Source: Betaproteobacteria bacterium (GTDB lineage: Bacteria; Pseudomonadota; Gammaproteobacteria; Burkholderiales; Casimicrobiaceae). From it: DNA of 20,137 bases. The notes beneath the pieces are model-generated. The model was not told the DNA's origin. It ran no database searches and was given only the letters and a program-made list of their open reading frames with translations. The position numbers and the translations under genes were made by a program. The first letter of the stretch is position 1, and each line of letters starts with the position of its first letter. This document shows positions 8,116-16,124 of the stretch, piece after piece. Location: positions 1 through 20,137 of the forward strand of contig VBDA01000439.1 of NCBI GenBank assembly GCA_005883655.1, in the 5' to 3' direction.

Positions 8116-9558
8116 GTGCCCGAGCTCCTCTACGATCAGAAATTCTGGTTGAACGCTTTCTTCGCCGCGGAATGGGCGCTGCGGCTGGCGATGATCGTCA
8201 TCGTGCCTTTCCGCCGCTCGCCCGATGCGGCGAAGGGATGGCTGCTGTTGATATTTTTCGAGCCCGTCGCCGGCCTGATCCTCTATCTCCTGATCGGACG
8301 TCCGACGCTGCCCGTCTGGCGCCTGGTGCGGCACGCCGACTTCGAAGCCCTGGCCAAGCCTGCCTACGAGCGGCTGGCGAGGGACGCGAATATTTTCCAT
8401 CCGGACGTCAGTCCCGAGCTGCGGCACGCGGTGACGCTGGCCGAGAATCTCGGCGATTTTCCAATTCTCGGCGGAAATTCCGCCGAAGTGCTCGCCGACT
8501 ACCAGGTTACGGTCGACCGTCTGATCGCCGACATCGACATGGCGTGCGACCACGTTCACCTTTTGTTCTACATCATCGCCGATGACGCCACTGCCGGGCG
8601 CGTGGTCGCCGCGCTGGAGCGCGCGGTCGAGCGAGGCGTTGCATGCCGCGTGCTGGCGGATTCTCTCGGGTCGCGTCCGGAATTCCAGCGCATGCTGCCG
8701 CGGCTGCTCCGCGCCGGGATTCTGGCCGAGGAAACCATGCGGGTGGGATTTTTTCGGAGACACACCGGCCGCATAGACTTGCGCAACCACCGCAAGATCG
8801 CCGTCATCGACGGCGACATCGGCTACATCGGGTCGCAAAACCTGATCGATTCGACCTTCAAGCGCGGGCTCACCTACGAGGAGCTCAACGTCCGGCTCTG
8901 CGGGCCGATCGTCCTCGAGCTCCAGGCAGTTTTCGCTGACGATTGGTATGTCGAGGTGGACGAATTTCTTGGCGAGGCGCGCTACTTTCCCGACGCTCGG
9001 ATCGCCGGCGACGTTCCGGCGCAGGCCATGCCGAGCGGACCCGGTTATCCGCGCGAGAACAACCAACGGCTGGTGGTGTCGCTGATCCACGCGGCGACGG
9101 AGCGGATCGTAATCACCATGCCTTATCTGATACCGGACGGAGCCCTGCTGCAGGCGCTGCAAACGTCGGTGCTGCGTGGGGTCGAGGTAACGCTCGTGGT
9201 GCCGCTGCAGATGGATCAGATCCTGGTCTGTCTGGGCCAGCGATCCTACTACGACGAGCTGCTGAGCTCGGGCGTGCGCATCTGCCGCTACGGCAAGCGT
9301 TTCCTGCATGCGAAACACATCACCATCGATGATCAAATCGCGTGGATCGGATCCTCGAACCTCGACATTCGCTCCTTTTCGCTCAACGCGGAAATCGTCG
9401 TCCTGCTCTACGACCGAGGCGCGTGCAAGCGCCTGGGGGAGGAACAGGCGCGTTATCTGCGCGACGGGGAGATGCTGACGCTGGCGGGCTGGCGACAACG
9501 TTCGCCGCCGCTCAAGGTGATCGAGAACCTGGCCCGGATGTTGAGCCCGTTGCTATAG
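8116..9558 (+). CDS. cls: Cardiolipin synthase, phospholipase D superfamily
   Basis: A 480-residue membrane enzyme that condenses two phosphatidylglycerols into cardiolipin and glycerol. Two N-terminal transmembrane helices (about 11-31 and 41-61) are followed by two PLD domains. HKD motif 1 is H225-x-K227-x4-D232 in RNHRKIAVIDGDIGYIGSQN, and HKD motif 2 is H398-x-K400-x4-D405 in HAKHITIDDQIAWIGSSN; both are complete, with their downstream GSxN elements. Length matches ClsA-type enzymes. The start is a GTG with a weak GAG 7 nt upstream; no better start was seen, and the MPELLYDQKFWLN N-terminus fits the family. The ECF sigma gene follows after 79 bp, so cls could belong to the same envelope-stress block, but the gap and motif there suggest a separate promoter. 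Confidence 0.94.
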   Translation: MPELLYDQKFWLNAFFAAEWALRLAMIVIVPFRRSPDAAKGWLLLIFFEPVAGLILYLLIGRPTLPVWRLVRHADFEALAKPAYERLARDANIFHPDVSPELRHAVTLAENLGDFPILGGNSAEVLADYQVTVDRLIADIDMACDHVHLLFYIIADDATAGRVVAALERAVERGVACRVLADSLGSRPEFQRMLPRLLRAGILAEETMRVGFFRRHTGRIDLRNHRKIAVIDGDIGYIGSQNLIDSTFKRGLTYEELNVRLCGPIVLELQAVFADDWYVEVDEFLGEARYFPDARIAGDVPAQAMPSGPGYPRENNQRLVVSLIHAATERIVITMPYLIPDGALLQALQTSVLRGVEVTLVVPLQMDQILVCLGQRSYYDELLSSGVRICRYGKRFLHAKHITIDDQIAWIGSSNLDIRSFSLNAEIVVLLYDRGACKRLGEEQARYLRDGEMLTLAGWRQRSPPLKVIENLARMLSPLL

Positions 9559-9583
9559 TTGAGAACGCCTTGATCGCTGGCTT

Positions 9584-9613
9584 GGGAATAAATGAGCCTG
9601 GAAGCCGGTAGTA
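9584..9613 (+). promoter_or_regulatory. Candidate ECF-type autoregulatory promoter
   Basis: In the 79-bp gap before the ECF sigma gene, GGGAATAA (from 9584) is followed 17-18 bp later by GGTAGTA (9607-9613). GGAA-type -35 elements are common for ECF sigma factors, which usually drive their own gene. The -10 part is not distinctive, so this is tentative. Confidence 0.3.
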
Positions 9614-9637
9614 CCGATCATGCCCCGATAGGCATGG

Positions 9638-10201
9638 ATGGAGGTTCGATTGCCTGACGGCGATGCCCGATCGCGTTGCGCGGAGCTCGTGCTGCCGCAC
9701 CTGAATTCGGCGTACAACCTTGCGCGCTGGCTGTCGCGCAACGATGCCGACGCCGAGGACATCGTGCAGGACGCGCTCGAGCGGGCGTTGAAATACGCGT
9801 CCGGGTTGCAGGGCACGAACGCCAAGGCCTGGTTTCTGACCATCGTACGGCACACCTGCTACGACTGGATCGGACGTAACCGGCCGGCAGAGCTCGTGCC
9901 CGGAGACGGCACCGATGCCATCGAGGCCGCCGCCGACCCGCGGCCGACGCCCGAAGAAACGGTGATCGCCGACGCCGATGCGCAGGCGCTGCTGCGAGCG
10001 ATCGCGGCGCTGCCGGTGGGATTTCGCGAGGTGCTCCTGCTGCGCGAACAGGAAGACATGTCCTATCGCGACATTGCGCGCGTCATCGACATTCCGATTG
10101 GCACGGTGATGTCGCGGCTGGCACGGGCGCGTGGCTTGTTGCGACGATCGCCGCTGTTGCACTCGGTGCTTCCGCAATCGATGCGGACGGTGGGAAAATG
10201 A
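9638..10201 (+). CDS. ECF (sigma-70 family) RNA polymerase sigma factor
   Basis: A 187-residue extracytoplasmic-function sigma factor. Region 2 (about 21-83) shows YNLARWLSRNDADAEDIVQD and the -10-recognition helix AWFLTIVRHTCYDWIGRNR. Region 4 (about 115-168) shows LLRAIAALPVGFREVLLLRE followed by the helix-turn-helix MSYRDIARVIDIPIGTVMSR. There is no region 3 and no extra C-terminal domain. ATG 9638 gives the listed start, but a strong GGAGG (9640-9644) lies 5 nt before an in-frame TTG at 9650, which may be the true start and would shorten the protein by four residues. The gene is followed, 49 bp on, by a membrane anti-sigma factor, the standard pair that releases the sigma factor on an envelope or oxidative signal. 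The ECF group was not assigned. Confidence 0.92.
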   Translation: MEVRLPDGDARSRCAELVLPHLNSAYNLARWLSRNDADAEDIVQDALERALKYASGLQGTNAKAWFLTIVRHTCYDWIGRNRPAELVPGDGTDAIEAAADPRPTPEETVIADADAQALLRAIAALPVGFREVLLLREQEDMSYRDIARVIDIPIGTVMSRLARARGLLRRSPLLHSVLPQSMRTVGK

Positions 10202-10250
10202 ACCACAACATATTGGAAAATGATTGGTGGGCAATGAGGCGAGGTCGCAG

Positions 10251-11027
10251 ATGAACTGCAATGAGGCCGCGCCGCTGCTGCCGACGTACGGCGACGGAGA
10301 GCTCGACCCGATGCAAAGCGCCGAGGTCGAAAAGCACCTGCTCACCTGCGCCGAATGCGCCGCGCGCCGCGACGAGCAGGTCGCGCTGAGCGCGCGCATC
10401 AAGCGCGACGTGCCCTATTTCGCGGCGCCACCCTCCCTGCGATCACGCATCGACGCCGTGCTTGCGGGCACACGCGGCACGTTGCGTTCGCGGCCGGTTT
10501 GGGATCGCTGGCGCTGGCTCGGTGCGGGCGCGCTTGCCGGAAGCATGGCGACGGTGTTGGCTTGGCTCATGGGCAGCGCCGTCCTCGAATGGCGCGACGG
10601 GACCGACCTCGCCGCCGAAGCCGTCGCCGACCACGTCCGCGCGACGCTGTCGAATCATCTCACCGATGTCGCCACATCGGATCGGCACACGGTCAAGCCG
10701 TGGCTCTCGGCGCGGCTCGACTATTCACCGCCAGTGCAGGATCTGAGCGGCGAGGGTTTCGCGCTGACCGGCGCCCGCGTTGACTACCTCGAAAAGCGCG
10801 CCGTCGCAACGCTGGTCTATCGCTACCGGGAACACGTCGTCGATGTGTTCGTGCGACCGGCAGCGGAAGGCACGGCGCGATCGCGGTCTCCTGTAAGCAC
10901 GGTGCGCGGCTTCAATGTCGTGCGTGCAAGTGGCGCCGGAATGGATTGGCTGGCAGTCTCCGACACGAGCGCCGACGCATTGACGGCATTTGTCGCCCGG
11001 CTAGCCCGTGGTGACGCGGCGCCGTGA
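10251..11027 (+). CDS. Transmembrane anti-sigma factor with zinc-binding (ZAS/zf-HC2) domain
   Basis: A 258-residue membrane protein that should hold the preceding ECF sigma factor inactive. The N-terminal cytoplasmic domain has C3 and H29-x3-C33-x2-C36 (KHLLTCAEC), the zinc-binding anti-sigma signature. A single transmembrane helix follows at about 89-111 (WLGAGALAGSMATVLAWLMGSAV), leaving about 145 periplasmic residues for sensing. The ATG at 10251 is chosen because GAGG lies 6 nt upstream; an in-frame GTG at 10224 would add nine residues without such a site. The C-terminal part contains VRGFNVVRASGAGMDWLAVSD, seen in anti-sigma factors of this type that I recall from betaproteobacteria, but the signal is unknown. 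Confidence 0.88.
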   Translation: MNCNEAAPLLPTYGDGELDPMQSAEVEKHLLTCAECAARRDEQVALSARIKRDVPYFAAPPSLRSRIDAVLAGTRGTLRSRPVWDRWRWLGAGALAGSMATVLAWLMGSAVLEWRDGTDLAAEAVADHVRATLSNHLTDVATSDRHTVKPWLSARLDYSPPVQDLSGEGFALTGARVDYLEKRAVATLVYRYREHVVDVFVRPAAEGTARSRSPVSTVRGFNVVRASGAGMDWLAVSDTSADALTAFVARLARGDAAP

Positions 11028-11141
11028 AGTGTCGAATGCATCGTTGTCGTCGATGGTATATTGACTGACAATCCCCGGGGCTACGGCTTAGTGGCCTTGC
11101 TACATTGCGGGTTCGCCCAAGTCGACAGATGAAGGAGAGGG

Positions 11142-11932
11142 ATGAGAGCCACGGACGGCATCAAGCGGCTCCTCTGCCTTGCGATCTGGGTGCTGATTTG
11201 GACTCTGGCGTATGGTGCTTCGTTCGACGGCGAATCACGTAGTTATGCGGTCATTTCGCTCATTGGCGACAAGATAAGCATCGTCGGCCATGAATCGACC
11301 ACGGGCAGCAACATGGATCAGAATCGGCAAGGGTCGATCGCGGTCGATGGTCGCGCGTTGGACAACATGGCCGTTCTTGCTGCAATCAATGCGATCAAAC
11401 GTCTCGACGCGCGCGCGGCGACCGTGGCGCTCACCTCCAGCAATGCAACGCTCTACGAGCTGCAAAACGAACTCTTCGAACCCGAGGATCGATCCGTTGC
11501 ACTCCTCGGAGCCGTCAAGGAATTGGTTCAGAGCCAAAACGCTACCCTTTGGTTCTGATCACCAAGCATCGAGGCAATGCGGCGCTCCGTCGCGCAAAAG
11601 AGTACGTGGGCAGCGGCAAGATCGAAGGCGTCGGGTTTTACCTGGACGCCGGCTTGGACGTCGATTCTCCCCGAGGTTTGGCCATGCACACACGACGTGG
11701 ATTCCTGGCGCCGTTTGCCTATATCAAGGTCACGCTGGTCGACGCAAAGACCATGGGGGTCATCCGCGAGCAGACTGTAGAAGAGACCACGACGGTGTCG
11801 ACAGCGCGCGCCGAGGGGGGAAGCCACAATCCGGGGGACGTGCTCACCTCGGCGCAGAAGGCAGCCGTGCTGCAGGCCATGATCCGCAAAGCGATCGCAC
11901 GCGCGATGCCGGCGGTACTCGGAATAAAATAA
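11142..11932 (+). CDS. Exported protein of unknown function, apparent -1 frameshift
   Basis: I recognise a betaproteobacterial family of exported proteins but no function. A perfect AAGGAGAGG precedes the ATG. Residues 1-27 look like a signal peptide (KRLLCLAIWVLIWTLAYGAS). The mature part has SYAVISLIGDKISIVGHEST and DNMAVLAAINAIKRLDARAA, then the frame hits TGA at 11556-11558 after QNATLWF. The -1 frame continues directly with LVLITKHRGNAALRRAKEY, GKIEGVGFYLDAGLDVD and RGFLAPFAYIKVTLVDAKT and ends at 11932. One T missing in the run at 11548-11550 would restore a continuous 263-residue protein, so this is one gene read as two frames, not two genes. Whether the lesion is real or a sequence error cannot be told here. 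It follows the anti-sigma gene by 114 bp. Confidence 0.7.
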
Positions 11933-12028
11933 TCCTCCGGCACGCTGGGCCGCTTTGGGACAGCGAGTCACCTGTGCCGGTCACTACTCGGCCGTTCCCT
12001 CACCGATGCCTGCGCTTCGGCGCTCGAT

Positions 12029-13072
12029 CTACGCCTGCGCTCCTTCGACCAAGTGCCCCTCGGCGCGCCAGCGGACCATGCCGCCCGCGAGGTTCGCCAC
12101 ATCGCCGAAGCCGGCCTTTTGCAGCAGCAAAGCCGCCTGAGCCGAGCGCGCGCCCGAGCGACACACGGTGACGACGGGCCGATCGCGCGACAGCTCGTCG
12201 CTGCGTTTCGGCAATTCGGCGAGGGGCATCAGCCTCGCTCCGCGAATGCGCCCGAGCGGGCCGTCGAACTCGTCCCGCTCGCGAACGTCGACGATCTGCA
12301 ATCGCGATGAGCATTCCTCCAGCGCGTCCGGCTGGATTTCCCAGAAGCCGGCGAAGGTGAAGGTCAGCGGCGCCCAGGAGGGCTCTGGTGGAAGCGCCGC
12401 GTCGGACTCCGGACGGCCGCATCGCAAATTTGCGGGCACCGCAATGTCGATAAGCTTGGGATGCGGCAGTCCGAGGTTGTCCATGTAGCCAACGAAATCC
12501 GCCTCGCCGATCGCGCCCCCCAAGCGCGGATTGAAGCGCCGCTCTTCTGCGACGCTGGTCACCGTGAGGCCGCGATAGTCGTGCGCTGGATAGAGCAGGC
12601 AGTTTGGCGGCAGCGTAAGAATCCTGTCATGCACCGAATGGAACATTGCGTGCGCATCACCCTGCTGGAAGTCGGTGCGGCCGCTGCCGCGGATCAGCAG
12701 GCAATCGCCGGTGAAGGCCATGCTCGAATCGTCGAGCACAAAAGTGAGGCAGCTGTGATGACGATCGCCGAAGCTCGCGCGATCGCCCTCCGCGAGGTAG
12801 CGATCGGCACCTTCCGCGCCGCTGGCGGCGGCGACCATGATGGCGCTCCCGAACTGGCGCTTGAGTAGCCACGCGCCGGTCACATGGTCAGCGTGCACAT
12901 GCGTCTCGAGCGAGGCTTTGAGCGTGAGATCCAGTTCGCGCAGTAGCGCCGCGTCGCGGCGGACGTGCTCGAACACCGGATCGATCAGCACGGCCTCACG
13001 CGAGCGTCGCTCGCCCAGCAGGTATGAGTAGGTCGCAGATTGCGGATCGAACATTTGGCGGAAGATCAGCAT
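12029..13072 (-). CDS. blh: Persulfide dioxygenase-rhodanese fusion (Blh/ETHE1-like), with apparent internal deletion
   Basis: A 347-residue two-domain enzyme. The N-terminal MBL domain (1-220) resembles ETHE1/Blh, which oxidises glutathione persulfide to sulfite in the cytosol; the C-terminal rhodanese (about 250-345) handles sulfane sulfur. Seen: FRQMFDPQSATYSYLLG, HVHADH (58-63), AFTGDCLLIRGSGRTDFQQG with D123, YPAHDYRG with H164, and the rhodanese loop CRSGARS with C304. Odd: after FGDR (101-104) the protein reads HHSCLTFVLDD, whereas relatives have a beta strand and a TPGHT-type histidine, so about ten residues (about 30 nt, in frame) seem missing. The ATG 13072 start matches relatives; upstream codons belong to the next gene's region. 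The 5-bp gap to the YeeE-like gene indicates one operon. Confidence 0.88.
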   Translation of the reverse strand: MLIFRQMFDPQSATYSYLLGERRSREAVLIDPVFEHVRRDAALLRELDLTLKASLETHVHADHVTGAWLLKRQFGSAIMVAAASGAEGADRYLAEGDRASFGDRHHSCLTFVLDDSSMAFTGDCLLIRGSGRTDFQQGDAHAMFHSVHDRILTLPPNCLLYPAHDYRGLTVTSVAEERRFNPRLGGAIGEADFVGYMDNLGLPHPKLIDIAVPANLRCGRPESDAALPPEPSWAPLTFTFAGFWEIQPDALEECSSRLQIVDVRERDEFDGPLGRIRGARLMPLAELPKRSDELSRDRPVVTVCRSGARSAQAALLLQKAGFGDVANLAGGMVRWRAEGHLVEGAQA

Positions 13073-13077
13073 CGTGG

Positions 13078-13530
13078 CTATGGCCTGTTTGCGTCCGGTA
13101 TCGCGGAATCGGTGCGCGTACGGTGACGGTCGATCAGCGCGAAGGCGCCCATGCCGAGCAACATCGCCACGACGAATACCGCCCCCTTCGCATAGCCCGC
13201 GCCAAGTGCGACGATCGCCGGGCCGGGGCAAAATCCGGCGAGTCCCCAGCCGATGCCGAACACGAGGCTGCCACCAATGAGCCGGGCATCGACGGTCCGC
13301 TGCGAGGGCAATTGCATCGGCAATCCCAGCGCACTCATGGTTCGGCGGCGGGCGAGCGCGAACGCGACGAGCCCCACGGCGATCGCGCCGACCATGACCA
13401 GCGCCAGCGATGGATCCCACGTTCCGGCAATGTCGAGAAATCCGAGGATCTTGGCCGGATTGACCATGCCGGCGATGATCAGGCCGAGTCCGAATACCAA
13501 GCCTGCGACGAAGGCGAAGAGCGTTGCCAT
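13078..13530 (-). CDS. YeeE/YedE-family half transporter (DUF6691-type)
   Basis: A 150-residue, strongly hydrophobic inner-membrane protein with about four helices. It starts MATLFAFVAGLVFGLGLIIA and carries FGIGWGLAGFCPGPAIVALG (91-110), the conserved Cys-containing loop of the YeeE/YedE sulfur-transport family (C101). Full-length YeeE imports thiosulfate through conserved cysteines; here the function is split over two half-size genes, as in many bigR-type sulfide operons. The ATG at 13530 is 8 bp after the stop of the other half, and its own stop is 5 bp before the persulfide dioxygenase start. Longer upstream reading in this frame gives Arg-rich sequence and is not coding. It probably moves a reduced sulfur species across the membrane; the exact substrate is not shown. 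Confidence 0.88.
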   Translation of the reverse strand: MATLFAFVAGLVFGLGLIIAGMVNPAKILGFLDIAGTWDPSLALVMVGAIAVGLVAFALARRRTMSALGLPMQLPSQRTVDARLIGGSLVFGIGWGLAGFCPGPAIVALGAGYAKGAVFVVAMLLGMGAFALIDRHRTRTDSAIPDANRP

Positions 13531-13538
13531 AGAGTGCT

Positions 13539-13973
13539 CTAGGCTGGAATCACGTGGCGGACGACGCAAACGGTAACGAAACCCGCCGCCATGAACGCAA
13601 GCGTCGCGGCCAGCGAGCGCGGCGACAGGCGCGACAGTCCACAGACACCGTGGCCGCTGGTGCATCCACCGGCGAAACGCGTTCCGATTCCGACCAGCAA
13701 TCCAGCCACGATCAAAACGGGATAGCTCGCGGCAATCGTTGCGGATGGAAATGCGGCGACCATCGCATAGACCATGGGCGCAAGGAGGAGTCCGGCGATG
13801 AACGCGAGCCGCCATGCGAAGTCGTCTGCTCGCGGGCGTAGCATCCCGCCGACAATCCCGCTGATCCCCGCCACGCGTCCGTTGACGAGCACGAGCAGCG
13901 CGGCCGCGAGGCCAATGACGGCTCCGCCGATCGCGGCTGACCAAGGGGTGAAGTTGATCCAGTCGATGCTCAT
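13539..13973 (-). CDS. YeeE/YedE-family half transporter
   Basis: A 144-residue membrane protein of four or five helices. The key motif FAGGCTSGHGVCGLSRLSPR (100-119) is the YeeE/YedE signature, with C104 and C111. NGRVAGISGI (31-40) is a second family element. It is the first half of the pair completed by the next gene, 8 bp downstream. The ATG at 13973 is supported by GAGG 8 nt upstream and by the start of sensible sequence (MSIDWINFTPWSAAIGG). It begins only 10 bp after the enoyl-CoA hydratase stop codon, which ties the sulfur module to the upstream catabolic genes on the same strand. Confidence 0.9.
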   Translation of the reverse strand: MSIDWINFTPWSAAIGGAVIGLAAALLVLVNGRVAGISGIVGGMLRPRADDFAWRLAFIAGLLLAPMVYAMVAAFPSATIAASYPVLIVAGLLVGIGTRFAGGCTSGHGVCGLSRLSPRSLAATLAFMAAGFVTVCVVRHVIPA

Positions 13974-13983
13974 GGCGGACGCC

Positions 13984-14763
13984 TCACCGGTGCTTGAAAT
14001 CGGGTTTGCGCTTGCCGACGAACGCGCGCATGCCTTCCTTCTGGTCTTCCAATGCAAACGTCGAGTGAAACTCGCGCCGCTCGAACAGCAAGCCGTCCGA
14101 GAGCGACGACTCGTAGGCGCGGTTGATCGCCTCCTTGATCTTGAGCACCACGGGCAGTGAAAAGCCGGCGATTCGAGTCGCAACCGCAAGCGCTTCGTCG
14201 AACAGCTTGTCCGCGGGAACGACCCGCGCGACCAGGCCGGAGCGCTCCGCCTCGGCCGCGTCGATCATGCGTCCGGTCAAGCACCAGTCCATCGCCTTGG
14301 CTTTGCCGATGGCGCGCGGCAGGCGCTGCGTGCCACCCATCCCCGGCATGGTGCCGATGGTGATCTCCGGCTGGCCGAATTTCGCCGTGTCCGCCGCGAT
14401 GATGATGTCGCACATCATCGCCAGCTCGCAGCCGCCGCCGAGCGCATAACCGGCGACCGCCGCGATCACCGGCTTGCGGATCTGCTTCACCGATTCCCAG
14501 CGCATGATGTAGTTGTCGGCGTAGACCTTCTGGTAGTCCCACTCGGCCATCGCGCCGATGTCCGCACCGGCGGCAAACGCCTTGTCGTTGCCGGTGAGCA
14601 CGATCGCACCGATGCTCGGATCGGAATCGAACGCGCCGACCGCGACGCCCAGCTCCGCGGCGAGCGCATCGTTGAGCGCGTTCATGCGCTGCGGCCGATT
14701 CAGACGAACGATGCCGACGCGGCCCTGGGTCTCGACGAGGATGTTTTCGTAGGATGGATTCAT
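13984..14763 (-). CDS. Enoyl-CoA hydratase/isomerase family protein (crotonase)
   Basis: A 259-residue crotonase-fold enzyme. The oxyanion-hole and active-site segments are clear: KAFAAGADIGAMA (61-73), GYALGGGCELAMMCDIIIAA (105-124) with E113, and FGQPEITIGTMPGMGGTQRL (129-148) with E133. These match the two glutamates of mitochondrial enoyl-CoA hydratase, so trans-enoyl-CoA hydration is the likely chemistry. RLNRPQRMNALND and the C-terminal FERREFHSTFALEDQKEGMRA-type segment fit short-chain enoyl-CoA hydratases. The ATG at 14763 gives the normal length; a longer in-frame reading overlaps hmgA and is unlikely. It is 17 bp downstream of hmgA and 10 bp upstream of the YeeE pair. Its role between homogentisate and sulfur genes is not evident; it may act on an aliphatic CoA ester from aromatic breakdown. 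Confidence 0.92.
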   Translation of the reverse strand: MNPSYENILVETQGRVGIVRLNRPQRMNALNDALAAELGVAVGAFDSDPSIGAIVLTGNDKAFAAGADIGAMAEWDYQKVYADNYIMRWESVKQIRKPVIAAVAGYALGGGCELAMMCDIIIAADTAKFGQPEITIGTMPGMGGTQRLPRAIGKAKAMDWCLTGRMIDAAEAERSGLVARVVPADKLFDEALAVATRIAGFSLPVVLKIKEAINRAYESSLSDGLLFERREFHSTFALEDQKEGMRAFVGKRKPDFKHR

Positions 14764-14780
14764 GGCGATTCCGGCGATAG

Positions 14781-16103
14781 CTAGCGCTGGTTGGGCGTGA
14801 AGTTCTTCGGCAATCCCTCCCAGCATCGAAAATACTCATGCTGGAGCTGCGCCGATTCCAGCGCGAAGCGGGTTGGCCGGATGACCGCACGTGTTTCGAA
14901 CATGATCGCCATGGTGTCCGAGATTTGTTGCGCCTTCGATGGGTCTGCTCTCGATGCGCGCTCGAAAGTCTCCGCGTCGGGTCCGTGCCCGCTCATGCAG
15001 TTGTGCAGGCTCGCCCCGCCGGGCAGAAATCCCTCCGCCTTGGCGTCGTATGTGCCGTGGATCAGGCCCATGAACTCGCTGGCGACATTGCGATGGAACC
15101 ACGGCGGCCGGAAGGTGTGCTCCATGACCAGCCAGCGCGGCGGAAAGATGACGAAATCGAGATTGTCCACGCCGGGTGTATCGCTCTGCGATTGCAGGAC
15201 CAGGAAAATCGACGGGTCGGGATGATCATAACTGACCGAGCCGAGCGTGTTGAAGCGCCGCAGATCGTATTTGTAGGGCGCATAGTTGCCGTGCCACGCC
15301 ACCACGTCGAGGGGCGAATGGGCGACCTTCGCCGTCCAGAGATTGCCCATGAACTCCTCGTACCACGCGAGCGGCGTCAGGAAGTCGCGGGGATTGGCCA
15401 GTCCGTTGGAGCCTATCGGCCCCAGGTCGGGCAGCCGCAGCAACGCGCCGTAATTCTCGCAGACGTAGCCGCGCGCGGTAGGGTCGAGCAGCTCGACGCG
15501 GAAGCGGATTCCGCGCGGGATGACGACGATTTCCTCCGGCTCGACGTCGATGCGTCCGAGCTCGGTTGCACAACGCAGGCGTCCCTCCTGCGGGACGATG
15601 AGCAGCTCGCCGTCGGCATCGTAGAAAAAACGATCGCTCATCGACGTGTTTGCGGTGTACATGTGGATGCCGCAGCCGCTCTGCGCCGCGGGATCGCCGT
15701 TGCCGGCCATGGTGACGAGTCCGTCGACAAAATCGGTTGCGGACTGCGGCAGCGGCAGCGGATCCCAGCGCAGCTGATTCGGCGGCGTGCGCTCGTCGTC
15801 GAATCGGCTCACGATGCGCGCATTCTCGAGCTGGCGAAACGGTTGATGCATCGCGGCCGGCCGAATTCGGTACAGCCACGAGCGGCGGTTGGCGCCACGG
15901 GGCGCGGTGAAGGCTGTTCCCGAGAACTGTTCCGCATAGAGCCCGTACGGAGCGCGTTGCGGCGAGTTCTGCGCGGCGGGGAGCGCACCGGGCAAGGCTT
16001 CGGTCGCGAATTCGTTGCCGAAGCCGGACTGGTAGTGGAGTGCCGCGCTTTGCTCGGCGCGGGGCGCCTTTTCGCCTTGCCGATGGGTGGATCTTGTTGC
16101 CAT
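14781..16103 (-). CDS. hmgA: Homogentisate 1,2-dioxygenase
   Basis: A 440-residue Fe(II) ring-cleavage enzyme converting homogentisate to maleylacetoacetate in the cytosol, the central step of tyrosine and hydroxyphenylacetate breakdown. The N-terminal YQSGFGNEFATEALPGALP and NRRSWLYRIRP are diagnostic. The iron ligands H337 and E343 (PPWFHRNVASEFMGLIHG) and H373 (NCMSGHGPD) have the same 6- and 30-residue spacing as in the human enzyme. The ATG at 16103 is chosen because AGGAG lies 4 nt upstream; an in-frame TTG at 16133 would add ten residues. No maleylacetoacetate isomerase, fumarylacetoacetase or hydroxyphenylpyruvate dioxygenase gene lies in the window. The 65-bp spacer upstream carries a tandem palindrome array that may control it. 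Confidence 0.97.
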   Translation of the reverse strand: MATRSTHRQGEKAPRAEQSAALHYQSGFGNEFATEALPGALPAAQNSPQRAPYGLYAEQFSGTAFTAPRGANRRSWLYRIRPAAMHQPFRQLENARIVSRFDDERTPPNQLRWDPLPLPQSATDFVDGLVTMAGNGDPAAQSGCGIHMYTANTSMSDRFFYDADGELLIVPQEGRLRCATELGRIDVEPEEIVVIPRGIRFRVELLDPTARGYVCENYGALLRLPDLGPIGSNGLANPRDFLTPLAWYEEFMGNLWTAKVAHSPLDVVAWHGNYAPYKYDLRRFNTLGSVSYDHPDPSIFLVLQSQSDTPGVDNLDFVIFPPRWLVMEHTFRPPWFHRNVASEFMGLIHGTYDAKAEGFLPGGASLHNCMSGHGPDAETFERASRADPSKAQQISDTMAIMFETRAVIRPTRFALESAQLQHEYFRCWEGLPKNFTPNQR

Positions 16104-16124
16104 GCCGCTCCTACCTGATATTTC

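Noticed and set aside
7972..9498. 508-codon open frame on the minus strand opposite cls
   Set aside because: It mirrors the complete HKD-bearing cls gene; its translation is Arg/His/Gln-rich without family motifs. This is a codon-bias shadow in GC-rich DNA.
11061..11106. Promoter before the exported protein gene (TTGACT at 11061, TATATT at 11057, TACATT at 11101)
   Set aside because: The hexamers resemble -35 or -10 elements singly, but no pair has acceptable spacing.
14838..16118. 426-codon open frame on the plus strand opposite hmgA
   Set aside because: It lies wholly over hmgA, whose iron ligands and start signal are clear; the antisense translation has no recognisable domain.
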